A stretch of DNA of 64,000 nucleotides from assembly GCA_029961685.1 (NCBI GenBank), contig JARWKL010000015.1:23777220-23841219 (forward strand). The letters are read 5' to 3'. How positions within the stretch are numbered: the stretch's first letter is position 1; every line of letters begins with the position of its first letter. Made by a program: the position numbers and the translations under genes. The DNA is from Aristolochia californica. Its lineage: Eukaryota > Streptophyta > Magnoliopsida > Piperales > Aristolochiaceae. The notes beneath the pieces were generated by a model that made no database searches, was not told where the DNA came from, and saw only the letters and a list, made by a program, of their open reading frames with translations. Positions 45,577 to 57,972 of this stretch are shown here, one piece after another.

Positions 45577-48500
45577 TCACTTTCCGCAGTTGAACCCGCG
45601 GCAGACGGATAGCACTATGATTAGAATCAAAGCTATCAAAATCCCCAAGACAATCAGCTTAATTTTCATGTTCTGGAACCACATCTTTCTCCTCATCTGA
45701 GTTCCCTGACTGCGGAAATCTTGTGCCTGTTTGAAGAAACAAGATCAACACAAAACCTACTCTATGATGCAGCATAGATTACAGATGATACCATTAGTAA
45801 TATTAACATCATTTGTTGACTGCTTTGTACAGATTATTTTGCAAAACAGGTGTGAGCATCCAACCAGCATACCTGTGACCGAAGATTCTCAGTCTTGTCA
45901 ACAAGGACTTCGATTTTCTCTCCACGGTCAAGAACCTGATTAAAGATGTCAAACACAATTCAGTTAATATCAGCAAGCTACAATGAACTACATTCAAATT
46001 TACATACGACCGTAGCTTATAATAAACTGTTCTGTTACAGCAGTCTAAATTAATTATACGCCCTTAAAATGAACAAAAATCTCCAAAATCTCTATGTCAG
46101 CCTCTTCATGTACCAACAATGGCAAAACCAGATGGGCAGAGGGAACAAGCATTAAATTGTTAATAAATTCCAGACAAGACTTCAACCCTCTAAAATTTCC
46201 TAATAATCAAAGCCGACATTTTAATAAATCATTCAAACAATTAAATCAATTAAAACAATGCCCATTTAGACCTTTTTAAATAAATTCCTCATAAACTTCA
46301 TTCATCTCATTTCAAAGACTAAATTTCTAGTCAATCCTACCTTCATCAATAAAACCTGGAGCATTACCACGTCTTACATAACAAAAGCTCATATCACATC
46401 CTTGCATCATTCATGCCCATACCATATCAAACAGATTAATTTGTCATGTCACCTACAGTGCCACCCCAAGTCCACCAAAGTCTCCACATCAAATTTTATC
46501 TTTCCTACTTTTCCCACATGTCCATCTCAATTCTAAACGTTCTCATCTTTACCCAAATTGCATATATTTGTTTCCTCATTGCCCAAAATTTTACCCCAAA
46601 AACATAAAAAATTACAATTTGTCTTGTAAAATTCCACCATCACCCCATGGCAAGCACTTATCAAGTTAATGAACACCATCACCACTTCAATCATCCAGCA
46701 GTCATCTTCAGCTACATTAGACTTCAGTTTCCCCTTGTGAATAATAGTGTTGATGGCAAATGGTACAGCAGAGATGTCCCACACCCTCTTCAGTATAGCT
46801 CTAGCACACTGGTGAAGGAACTCTTTCAACTTAAGCCCCAAAATTTGATATCATGCTCATATTTACTGAAATTATCACCAGAAAGGATCCTACCACTGAC
46901 CATTGTCCAAGCAAAGATAGATGCACTTCAGAGTGGCAAACATGATGACCATCAAACTGAGCTAATCAAAACTTTGAGGAACTAAATAAGCAAGTTTTTG
47001 TCCTTCCAAAGAACGGATATAGTCAGATTAAACACTTCTTTATATCAGAAATAGTCAAACTAAACACTTTTAATTCTTTAAGTTCTAAATTTTCATGTAT
47101 TTGTTTCTGAACGTAACAAAAGAAGTCCCTAATTCTGCACCAAAAACAAAAATAAATCTCAAAGAACCCAAACAATATTCACACCCATCAATTAAACAGA
47201 GGTCACAATCCATTTTACAATCACAAGAAGGATATTCCGAGCACGTTATGCCTTTCAGGATGAGAATCCACAAATATGATCAGATCTTTACTGCAGGGAA
47301 GTTTGGAGACTTGTTATATTGAAGGAAAACCACAATACACCACACCGAGCTCGAACCTGCCTATGTTCGAGTTGGGCTTGATTTAAATATTTCGAACTCG
47401 AGCGAGCCCAACCTCGAGCCTAAAATTGTAATCGAGCTCGAGCCCAATAATTTTAACCAAGTTCGAACTCGAGCTCGAGTTCCAACCTACATTTAAAACT
47501 TTTCATAAAATATATGTCAAATAAACTATATATAAAAGTATGCATAAATTTTACATAAAATTGGGCATGACCTTTGTATATATTGTATAAAATTGTCTAT
47601 ACACTACATAAAATCGTTCATAAACACTGCATAATATTATGCATAAACTTTATTCAATAATCAACACACCAAAAGTAAATGAAATATCAATATAAATTTA
47701 TAATCACCTAAATAAAACTATAAATCCAGTATAAATTTTAAACTTACCAAAATGAGAAAAAGATGAAAAATCAAGTAATTGGTAGCATTATCTCCACAAT
47801 CAGATTCTCAGACTATGATTAAACATTGAAAAGTTAGGATTACATGCTAATACCAGATTATTTACAGGGTGGAACATTTCAATTCAAGTGGGGATTAAAC
47901 TTGTCTTTTGAGATCTTCAAAGTAATCTCTAGACAACTCATCTTTCTAGCAAACAAAAAATAAGTAATTGAACAAATTTTAGTGAGTTAAGCTGCATTTG
48001 GTTGAACATAAAAGAAAATAAATGAAGTGCATTTATCTTGTTTGGTAAAAGGATTTGCTGTGGATGCACATAAAAAGGGGAAAATCGTCTTCCCTCCCTC
48101 CCTCCCTCTCATAATTTTGATCCTCAATAAGAAAGAATTCGATGGTACCTTGGATTCTTGGGAGATGATGCAGAAGTGGCTTGGTGATGCCTATTGCCTC
48201 ATCCGAGTAGGAAAACAGTGGTATTCATTTGAATCCATTTTGGTTCATGTGCATTCTATCTCAGTGCATCATACACTGACCAACGTGGCTAAATGGGATA
48301 GCCCAAGAGCGTACAGCAAATGTACCATTCAGAAATTTATGCATCCCTCTGGTTGGGGAAATTTTGATCTGGCTAAATCCATAGCCCTTCCTAATGATAA
48401 GGAATTCAATTATTGGGATTATATTGATGCCTAGTCTAATGCCTTTTTATTACCAAAATCCCACTCATCGACATTCCTGGTTCTTCCAATGGAGTAAGGA

Positions 48501-51500
48501 TGTCTATAAAAGGTTGTTACCTTTACCTAATTGGGTTTTTAACTAGTGGATCAAATTTGGACCGCCGATAGAAATATTACCTGAGCCAATGAAGGTTCAA
48601 TTTAATTTGTGGCTTAAAACAAGTCTTGAGCTTAAAGCTCTGGGTAGGATACCCAATGGTGCAGAACTATTCATCTTCTTCATAATATTTTCTATACCAT
48701 GGATTTGGCAATGGGACTATATTTCTGGCTTTAATGAAGAAGGTCTCCCTATATTGCTTCGGACTTTTCATGTTCGATGGTGGAAAATTTTCCCAAATCT
48801 TGATCAGAAAATTACAGAAATTAAGTATGTTATTTTCAATAATGAGAATGCACTTGGATTACATAAAGTGTCTGAGGTCCATTATGACCCAAAGAACTTA
48901 TTCGGCAATTTCAAGACTCAATTTAGGGTCAAATATCCAAATATTTCGGAAGCCGAGTTAATGAAGAAACTTTTAGAATCAATGAAGGGTTCTATTCTTG
49001 GTATGTGCAATGAGAGCACACCTTCTTCTTCCAGATCTGTAGAAGGCAACATGTCAATGTCAGAACCGTCTGCTGCTGAAGAAGATATTGAAAATGATGA
49101 TGATGAGAATCATGCTGGTTCATTACTTGATAGCCAGCCAGTTGATGACGATGAGCCACCATGGTGGACTATATGGAGACTATGATTCCTCTTTTGGAAT
49201 CAAAGTCTAAAAAGAAATAACTTTATTATTTGCAGGATGTTTGAAGATATGACAGGATCGCATCATCAAGATTCGTCGACAATGTCCGTCTCAAATCAAC
49301 AGAGAAAATCTTATCCTCCAGCTCATAGTTGGCTCATTTGTCATATCAATCCCAGCACATATAGTGTTTTTGGTCGGCCATTCTCTATTCAGTTACATCA
49401 GTGGATAGCCGAAAGTAGCAGCCTTCACAGTGTTTGGGTAAATGTATTGAAGAAAAGAAAGCAACTTTGGGAAAAAACACATCAGGAGTTGCTTTCCAAC
49501 CTCAATGATAGAGGTTCCTCTCAACCACCCCTCAATAATGGAGGAGTCATCCAACAACCGCCTCAATCATAGAGGCTTATCTTTGTATTATTGGTGGATT
49601 TGAAAATATGTTACAATCCACTTTATTCTCTCCGTCTATATAAGGAGATAATTTAGTCTTGTAAGGCATCACTTGAATCATGAAGCTCAAAATTTGTCTT
49701 CTAGGTTGCCATATAGACGTTTAGCTTGTGGAAGTTTTATTGTAAGTACTTATTTTTATATTGTGAATAAATTTGAAGTTATTCTCTGTCCTTATTTATA
49801 GTTGTTTTGCCTTCTGATTTATTTCCTTCTTCCTGCTGTACTTGGTATCAGAGCCGTGGAAGGCTAATTAGTGAATATCCAAGTATGAAGTAAGGATATT
49901 ATAATTTTTTTTTATATTCTAACCACCAGTAGAGTAAAACTTGCTCCTTAATTTTATAATATCTTTATTTTTCATCTTCGTTCTTGTATATGATATAGGA
50001 CGTCACCCAAGTCACGTTGAGTAAGGCCGTGTTGCCGGGTAGGCATGAAAGGCCGTATTACTTATAAATCATTAACAGACGTGTATCTGCACAAGAAGAT
50101 GATGAACAGTAATTGATTATTATATTGAGTAAACAAAAGTTTACTTTATTCATGTTTATCATATAATAAGTTTATAATATACCTATACTTCATACTAGAT
50201 ATTCCCACTTTTGTTGTTCTACTTTTGCAGTAGTTAGTTTTATATTTCTTTTTGTAAAATTTTAATTTTAAAAATGGCATCCAGTAGATCTCCCATCATA
50301 AGACTCTCTCTCTCATTGCTATTATGGACTGTTACCCTTTGCTTTTCTCTAATGCAGTTGTTTTAGCGTAATGATGAGTTCAGAAAAAGAAAAAAAAAAC
50401 CATCATAGATGTCTCGCATTTTTTGCTAGAATTAGTGCCAATTCATTGAAGTTTCAAAAGCACCAAAATAAAGTCAAGAGAAAGAGACATTTTTACCCAT
50501 TTTTAACAAGGGAAACAAAACTCAAAAAATGTAAAAATCTACTCCTTCTGTCATTTTCAAATTTGAAGAAGCAAACCTTGCCATAGACGGAACCACCAGT
50601 GACGAAGTAGACCTTGCAGTAGACGGAACCGCTAGTGACCAAGTAGCCTGCTTTGGCATCCTCCAACTGCTTCCGTATCTCCGAATCTTTGATGGATGAG
50701 CCATGGGGCACCGGAAAATATTCCGCTGACAGCCATAATTCCCAGTGTGACCACGGGATACTCAGCGACATTCGCCATGACCACAACCACGACTCCACCT
50801 TTCTTCAGGCGTGCAGTACTTCTTAGCGTATTGGCGAACCTAGAGGTGTCTCATATGACTTCCCGGTAGCTGAAAGCCTTGCCAAGGACGGCTTCAATTA
50901 TGGCAACCTTGTCGGCGTACCGGTCAGCGTCTTGGAGGACGAATTTCGGCAAGGTGAGGTTCAGCACCGGGATGGCTGGGTAATGACTACGGAAAATGTG
51001 GTCTTCTTGCGCCATTAGAGATTGTGGAGATTTGAGGAGAAGGCGCAGTTTTTTAAAGGTAAGGGAGAGTTACGATCGGAAGAGATTATCTGAGACTTTT
51101 TGTTTCAATTTTGAAAGACTTCAAAATCGAAATGAAAAGTAAAAACAAAGCCCTCTCGTAGCTATCAAGTCCCGAAAGAGGTTTTTTTAAGTAACCAAGC
51201 CGGCTCACGAACCGAACCACTACTTGAACTCGATTCGAAAGCAACCGAACCACTACTTGAACTCGATTCGAAATGCTTTCGAATCGAGCCGAGTTTGAGC
51301 TATTCGCGAACCAGCTCAGTTCGATGCCACCCCTAACCATAGCTATAACAACAATGTCCATATCATAAACCCTCACTCCATCACAGTCCATCTGCCACTG
51401 AGTAAATCTACCAGACCATCACGCCAGGAACATCCTTCTCTTTTAACCGAATCAAATTTTTTTACAAACAAAAATAACCCAAAATTCCTCTCTTGCTAAG

Positions 51501-53655
51501 ACGAAATTCAAAAATATACAACAGATCCACATAAAAGCAGCAGAATAGTAGCAGAATAGTGCCAGAAAAGTGCTCAGTTTTACGAAATATAGTCGATTGG
51601 TCCTTTAATTCCACAGCCACATTGAAGGGCTCTACTTTGAGGTCCTGGGTTCAAGTACCACCAGGGTCCAGGTCGTATTGTTTGAGGAATATACATTCAA
51701 GAAAATTGCACAATATGTAAAATGAATGACTTTTCAGGAAGCAGAAAAACTATATCATGAAGCCATTTCTTCGGCAACCAAAATTAGGGAGAACACCAAA
51801 TTCTCCATCTCCATCTCCACTCTCTGTCCTTGTGAATTAAAAGCTGATTAAACTCCATAGTCTCAAATTTTAACTGAGCATAGACTTTCTGATATATAGA
51901 ATCCTTATGTACTTTCAATGTCTCAAGGAAATTAATTACCACAACTAACTAATGAATTGACTTCTAATTGTGAATCAGAAGACAGTTGAGATATGACTTA
52001 TTTGTCATCTTATAAAATGAAATGAGGTCCAAGAACAAAATCTAATAGTTCCTGATGCTCTTGTTACATGCAAATGCATGTCTCTAGCTAAGAAGACTAA
52101 CCTTTAAGTAAATAAAGGGTGCTCATCCCTCCAACTTATCCTGGATGAAACAAAAAATATTCACCAGCACATACCTTTTCTATGTTCTCCATCATAACAC
52201 CTTTCACTTCAGAAACCTGGGCCTTCACTTTTGCTAACTTACTTATTTCCTCAGGATGATCTATGCAATATTGCATGTGGTCTCGTAGCTTAGGTCTAAA
52301 ACACCAAGAAAAAATTAATATCAGACCATGAAAAAGACAAAACAAGTCATGACAAGAACTCAACTACCCAAAACCATAGAGAATACCCAAATTCTTTGCT
52401 GAGGCTATTTGCAGTTGCTGTTGTAGCTTTTCCATTCACATATCTTGATACAAAATCATCCTTAATACGTTCCAAGAAAGCCATAGGAACTTGTCTTCCT
52501 ACTGACTCATCAGCAACCACACAGTATGCTGCAAAGCAGAAAATCAAAATTTAACAATAGTTCATCATCATTGCCCTCTTTACCACAAAGAAAAAGTGTG
52601 ACTACTAGATTATCTGTATTCCTTTCTGTATACTTTTTTTTTTTTTGGACAGGCTAGAGAAAATAAGTATATAGACACATTAATAGAACTCAAAGATGGC
52701 TCTGAACACATCCCAGTCTCAAACATAAATTTCAGAAACTCCGTACATTTTGTAATGTTATTAAACACTGACAGCATCCTGAGTCACAAATGTGCTTGCC
52801 ATAACAGAATGCAGCACCAAAAACGAAACGTGCTGAAGCAGTAAAAATGGACCCCATAACACTTGTTCATGAGCTAATCATCTCCGTGAAAGATTTGGAC
52901 CGAATCACGAAGATTTGAAAACACGTGAGACCTTTTCATTGGCCCGTTTTAATTGACTTAACCGGACCACATAGAGGAAGATTAGAAATAGGATGGGCGA
53001 AATAGATCCGATGGCGAATTTACTCTGCATCGTAGGAATCACCATTTCGGTCAGGATAGCAAACAGATAGATCAGTCCAGACCCCCCGATGGCATGTTAA
53101 AAGAGACAATCAAGAGTCCACTGAAAACATTATTCTCACAGTATCAGTGTATCGCCCTTCAAATTTCAAATTAGGCAGTTCCCCAATTCTGTTTCCTTTT
53201 CCCAACCTCCCTTAAGACTTTTAAGTTCAAACATTAATTAACCTCTAACTAATCATCAAAACTACCTCAAAAACTTGTAACTACCATGAACTAGAAAAAA
53301 AAACTCAAGTCGAAAGCAGCCTTCAAATCAGATTGATGAACAACAGAACGCGACTCACACAATTCCACCATAATCGATCAATATCAAACAGGATCTAACA
53401 GCCAAACATCAAAAGCGATTAGATCTCGATAACCAAAACAGCCGTACAAGGAAATCAAAACTTACTGAAACTGTTCTCGACGAGATAATTGAACGTGTGA
53501 CCATCGCAGTTATAGGTGAACTTGTTGTTGCTCGACGGCAACTTCTGAAGGCACTGAGCTGCGATCGAAGTGAAATTACCAGTGAATTCCGTGAAATCCG
53601 CAAGGACCACCGTTCCCCGGGCAACCGCGGCGTAGATCAGAGATTTCTGCCCCAT
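45577..53655 (-). CDS. VAMP722: VAMP72-type R-SNARE (VAMP721/722-like)
   Basis: Vesicle SNARE for secretion to the plasma membrane and cell plate. Five exons (53655-53466, 52528-52387, 52295-52175, 45935-45873, 45726-45577) give 221 residues. An upstream in-frame GTG codon was not used as start. The longin domain covers about residues 1-125 ([32 protein letters not shown]). The R-SNARE motif follows ([38 protein letters not shown]) with the zero-layer Arg in LDRGE. The C-terminal anchor is [21 protein letters not shown]. The coding frame is intact across all joins. Intron 3 (45936-52174) is 6.2 kb and holds several insertions. The exact VAMP72 member (721, 722, 725, 726) is not resolved. Confidence 0.93.
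47340..47610 (-). repeat. hAT-like repeat copy inside the VAMP intron
   Basis: The minus strand matches 57690-57935: first an AT-rich part (CCCAATTTTATGTAAAATTT, TTATTTGACATATATTTT, GTTTTAAATGTAGGTTGG), then runs of GAGCTCGAGC/CGAACTCGAG. The GGGGTGGCAT terminus seen at 57950-57964 is not preserved here. Confidence 0.6.
48027..49855 (+). mobile_element. Tryptophan-rich viral/retroelement-like ORF block with promoter-like and primer-binding sites
   Basis: Three plus-strand open stretches (48027-48434, 48589-49185, 49237-49572) separated by stops look like one broken polyprotein. They are rich in Trp and aromatic pairs ([22 protein letters not shown]) and end in an acidic tail before PPWW. I have seen similar W-rich domains in uncharacterised plant retroelement or pararetrovirus-like polyproteins, but cannot name the family surely. 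Downstream, TATATAAGG (49637-49645), AATAAA (49766-49771) and the primer-binding site TGGTATCAGAGCC (49843-49855) follow in that order. No reverse transcriptase or protease was found. The block lies in VAMP intron 3, opposite to the host gene. It is clearly broken. Confidence 0.5.
50575..51015 (-). pseudogene. Truncated 4-coumarate:CoA ligase-like (acyl-activating enzyme) pseudogene
   Basis: Starts at an ATG at 51015 ([19 protein letters not shown]) and follows the N-terminus of plant 4CL-like adenylate-forming enzymes for about 140 residues ([19 protein letters not shown], then [53 protein letters not shown]). It has a premature stop after SYREVI and frameshifts near the GIFSGA region. A short duplication of GSVY-KV occurs at the end, where similarity stops near 50575. 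The ATP-binding and catalytic core are absent. It lies inside intron 3 of the VAMP gene, on the same strand as that gene. Confidence 0.75.
51185..51340 (+). repeat. hAT-like repeat fragment with internal duplication
   Basis: Ends GTTCGATGCCACCCCTAA, the same terminus as the element ending at 57964. Upstream, a 30-bp unit (AACCGAACCACTACTTGAAC, then TCGATTCGAA) occurs twice in tandem. The opposite terminus was not found. Confidence 0.55.
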
Positions 53656-54726
53656 ATTCGCCCCCTTCACTATACCCCTTCGCTGACGGAAAAAGCACCT
53701 CCGGCTTTCTTTTCTTCTTCAACCTCTCTCCTCTACTACCCCTTCTCAGGAAAGAGAGCGGAATTAGATCGAGGAAGAAAAGTCCAGGGATTTGTCCTTG
53801 TCCTTTTAGGGTTTTTGAATAAATGAATTTCGGGTTAACGCGCCCCTTTTTTTTCTTTTCAAATCTTTTCTTCAGGGGAAATGATGGAGCAACAAAGGAG
53901 AGGTGCGACTGTCGCTTTTCCTTCTCGGCTGCTGTGTGACATACCATTTTTTGACTCCTTCCTTCGAAAGGAAACGTGTCGAAAGTCGTCCGAATTACGC
54001 TTCAAGACTCCCACTCTTGAACCGGATCCTAACCGTTGGTTTCCACGATCAAAAAGTATGTTTCGTGATCTGGACTGACACGTAGTTTCGACGTTGTTTA
54101 AAGGACACGATTCGTGGGCGGGCAGAAGGTGGATCAGATCTAGAAGGGAATTACGGGTTGACTATACGCGTTATTTTTAATGAGTTGGGTCCGCGGCCTG
54201 AACCTTCGACCTGGAGAGAGGTAGCCTACCCTACGCCCAGGGCACAGATGACTTATAAGTTTAGTCAAATGAGTGTTCGGGGTATTTTAGTAATTTGAAG
54301 GAGTAGAGGTCCAGCCGGGCTAGCAGGACTTTTAACTCCGCCCGCTCGATGCAGGGGACGAGGTGGCTGGGTCAGTTCGGTCAATGAACCGTTTCAATTA
54401 ATTAAATCAATTACTCTTTTTTATTTATTATATAGTAAGATAACACAAAAAATAAATATCAAGTTTAACTACACATGGGTTACGGAGTTCGAGTGTCTCT
54501 AGGCCCCGCCGCTCGGGAGTCTGATATCTGGTGTCGGGGCAAATCGGAAAGAATTCGACCAAAACAAAAGACCAAAGATACAGGAAGATACACTTTTTTT
54601 TCTGGAAAAAAAAAATATATTCTAAGGTTTAGAAGTGTGCTAATTTGATCTCATCTGTACTTTTTATATGGAAGACAGGGATGAAAGGTCAAAATACACA
54701 TTTCTTTTGATAAATCTTGGGGAAGT
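53656..54726. other. VAMP promoter region and FKBP 3' flank
   Basis: Upstream DNA of the minus-strand VAMP gene on the left and the 3' flank of the minus-strand FKBP gene on the right. A GC-rich stretch lies at 54180-54380. No gene or repeat family was recognised. Confidence 0.4.
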
Positions 54727-55889
54727 TCATGAATGGCGGACGCGGACAAGCTCGAAGTCAAATATGAGAGTGCCTAGTGTGGAGCCTTCTCCGTTGGTAA
54801 GCCGGGTAGGATTGAAAATGGTGGTGAAGAGTCTCTGCCTGTCAAAGAACTGAAAATCATACAGACATGGCGAAGACAATCAACACTTGGAATGATCTTA
54901 CCCCTCCATAGAACTGAAACAGTTTTTTTATCAAGGATACAAAAAAAAAAAAAAGCGAGCTTGAGGTTCATAGATTCATACATTCGGTGGAACGGGCTCT
55001 TGTGAGGTGTTTTGATACCCCAGCGAGGGTGGTATAACGACTCGGCGAATTCCTCCCACTCGCATTGATTTCACAGCCGATTCAATGCCTGCAATCACCT
55101 AATTTGATATCTCAATTCCCAAACAGATTGATGCACAGTCGTTAAATGAGATGATAAATTCGGTTTGAACTTGTAAAACCTACTTTGCCAGATCCGAGAA
55201 CGAAAGTGAATGGGACAGGCTCCCCTGTTTCATCTTTGTGATCATATGTTGAATCGAAGCGCCATCCTTGTTTTGCTGCCAATCTTCCATAGTAGTGGAT
55301 TGCAACCTATGTATCAAAAGAAACCGAATGCATAAAGAAATGAATGCAAGGCAGTACAATAAGAAAGATAATATACGGTGAGACCAATCCATTCATGGTG
55401 GAATTCATCAGATAAGCATCATCTCAAGATAAAACGCAACTATCAATTCAGAACGACAATGTCCTGGTTAACGAAACTGGCAAAGGGAGTCGCCATTAGT
55501 GGTTTCAGATCAACGGCAAAATTTAAACTGGAATACTGAGAAACGGATAAAATAAGCAGAAAACGAATACAGAGAAACGGAAGAATCAAGTTAACCTGGT
55601 CGCCGTTGACAGGTACCAGGCCGTCTCCTGAACGAATGTCGAACGCTTTCACGCCGCCTGAGCCTTCTAGCACAAAGAAACTTGCAGGAGAAGGCGTGGA
55701 GTCTAAAGCAGGAGAAGAGAAAGGAGAGAAGAGGAAGAGAGGAGACGCGGAGATGGATAATATGGCCCTTCTCGAACAAGAGGAAGAAGATGAGGCCAGA
55801 ATTATCTGTGGATTTTTGGGACAACTCGACCGAGTTGGAGGATTTGCAAGCCATGGAGCCGATGGTGAAGGGAGGAAGCTCGTCCTCAT
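54727..55889 (-). CDS. FKBP16-4: Chloroplast FKBP-type peptidyl-prolyl isomerase (FKBP16-4)
   Basis: Immunophilin that catalyses Xaa-Pro isomerisation, expected in the thylakoid lumen. Four exons (55889-55596, 55306-55184, 55098-54982, 54849-54727), all in phase 0, give 218 residues. The first 35-40 residues are Ser/Pro/Arg-rich like a transit peptide. Then SCSRRAILSISASPLFLFSPF looks like a twin-Arg thylakoid-transfer signal. The FKBP domain runs from about residue 78 (GGVKAFDIRSGDG, VAIHYYGRLAAKQGWRFDST, PFTFVLGSGKVIAGIESAV, VGGIRRVVIPPSLGYQN) to the end. The FFDRQRLFTTIFNPTRLTNGEG insertion is characteristic of FKBP16-4. It ends LVRVRHS. Confidence 0.9.
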
Positions 55890-56284
55890 CGTCGTCGCTC
55901 TTGCGGCCGAGGGCCCGTTGACTTACGCTCTCGGTGCGTATGTTCAGAATCTTGGATTCGGATAAGGTTCATAGAGTCTTAAAAAATATCAAATATGCAA
56001 ATATAATGTCCCATTTTCATTTTCCCATCGCATCTTTTAGGACATACTTGGTGTTTTATTTTTTGGACTATTATAGAATTGGAAATATTTTATTGAAGTG
56101 GAATAAATCATTATATTAGCATGTATTGTTTTCTATTTATCTAGATAGGAAATAAAATTTCCTCTTACCTCACCTCCCATTATGATAATATTATTAATCT
56201 GGTTATTATTATCATTGTTATATTTTTTAAAATAAAAAATAATAATATAATAAAATAAAATTTCTATTAAGATCCTATAACATT
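55890..56284. other. FKBP promoter region and AT-rich DNA
   Basis: The upstream region of the minus-strand FKBP gene, grading into AT-rich sequence (56160-56280). No distinct motif chosen. Confidence 0.4.
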
Positions 56285-56292
56285 GTTACCTC

Positions 56293-57964
56293 TCGGGGTG
56301 GTTTCAAACCGAGCCGACTTAGTTCAATTCAGTATCCCTGGATCTCGAGCAAGGATTGGCATGTTTAAATTAACGAGCCGAGTTCGACAAAATCCAGGTT
56401 TGACTCAATGGCTCGCAAATCGACTCGTGAAAGAGCTAAGTCGGGACCTGGAATGGGAGCGGGAGCGAGGGGGGGAATTTTTTTCCTCCCCTTGTCACCG
56501 TCGAGCCCCTCCCATCCGCTGTTGTCGTTGGCCGCCTTTGTGGGCGTCCGTTCAATTTATTCCTCCCCTCGCCTTCGCCTCTGTTTCCATCGCCACCTCC
56601 GTCGCAGCTGTCATCCCGACGACAGGTCCTCGCTGGTGCCGTAGCCCCCTTCCTCTGCGTCGTCTTGGAGGAAAACCAGAACCAGATACCGAAGTTCAAG
56701 GGAGAAACAATTTCTCCCCACCCCTCAATTTTCGCACGTGCGACTTTCGCTTGTGTGATTTCGCACTTGCGAGATCATAAAGTGAAAAGAAAATCCTTAA
56801 ACTCTCCTTCCTCACGGCTCTTAAAGAAAATTGAAAATACATTTTAGTAGAAATAAGTTTCTAGGGACTATTAGTGTCTCATAGTTTTTGTAAATATTTT
56901 TCTAATTGAAAATTTTTATTAAAAAAAATATAATTTTTTAAGTAAGTTTTTCTTGCCAAGATGGGTTAGAAAATCGTAGAGAAATTTTTTGAATAAGTAT
57001 TTAACAGTTGATATTGTAATACTTTTAGTATGAGGCAATTTTCATTGCAATTTTGTGTTTGACATTTTATTTGATTAAAAATTTATCGATAAGTATAGTA
57101 ATATATTAGATTGATTATCAATTTTTATTTATTTCCCTAAAAGAGGCAATAAGAGGTCCATTTAAATTTCCTAATAAAATTTTAAAATATTTCTTGTAAT
57201 TTTCTAATAAGTCACTAATAGTAATAAGATTTTATTGAAAGGTTTTTTTGGGAAATATGTATCATAGGAAAAACATTTATAGTTTTTCCTAAAATATAAA
57301 TTTTCAAATAGGGGTACTAAGGAGGCCATAGTAAATTTATGGTCAAATTCAAAAATTACAAAACAAGTTAGACAACATCTGGAGTAAAAATGATTAATAT
57401 TGGTGCATTTTAATCCATTATTGAAATTCAATCATAAACCTCCCCTATCATTTTTTTTTTAAATGTATGCATAATTTTATGTATAATTTATTTGATATAT
57501 ATTTTATATAGAGTATTAAATGTAGGTTAAGCTCAAACTCAAACTCAATTAAAATTATTAGGCTCGAGTTCGATCACAATTTTAGGTTTGAGGCTAGGGT
57601 TGACTCGAACTCGAGTTCGAAATATTTAAATCAAACTCGGCTTGAACAAGGTTCAGATTTAGTTGAATTCAATGCCACCCTTATGCCCAATTTTAAGTAG
57701 ATGTCATTCCCAATTTTATATAAAATGTATGCATGATTTTATATACAATTTATTTGACATGTATTTTTTAAAAAGTTTTAAATGTATGTTGGAGCACGAA
57801 CTCGAGATATGTATTTTTTGAAAAGTTTTAAATGAATGTTGAAGCTCGAGCTCAGCTCGAACTCGATAACAATTTTAGGCTTGAACTTGAGTTTGAAATA
57901 TTTAAATCAAACTCAGCTCGAACATATGCAGGTTCGGACTGAACTCGGCTCGATGCCACCCCTA
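56293..57964. mobile_element. Non-autonomous hAT-like DNA transposon with 8-bp target duplication
   Basis: The 8-bp sequence GTTACCTC stands on both sides (56285-56292 and 57965-57972). The left end reads TCGGGGTGGTTTCAAACCGAGC; the complement of the right end reads TAGGGGTGGCATCGAGCCGAG, so the termini are imperfect inverted repeats. An 8-bp duplication and a T/CAGGG(G)TG-type terminus fit the hAT superfamily. The 1.67-kb interior has no transposase. It holds a GC-rich block (about 56440-56680), a long AT-rich stretch, and two or more diverged copies of GAGCTCGAGC/CGAACTCG-rich subterminal sequence near the right end. Confidence 0.75.
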
Positions 57965-57972
57965 GTTACCTC

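Noticed and set aside
51600..51700. tRNA- or SINE-like stretch with GGGTTCAAGTACCACC
   Set aside because: Only a loose B-box match; no convincing A box at the right distance, no tail and no target duplication.
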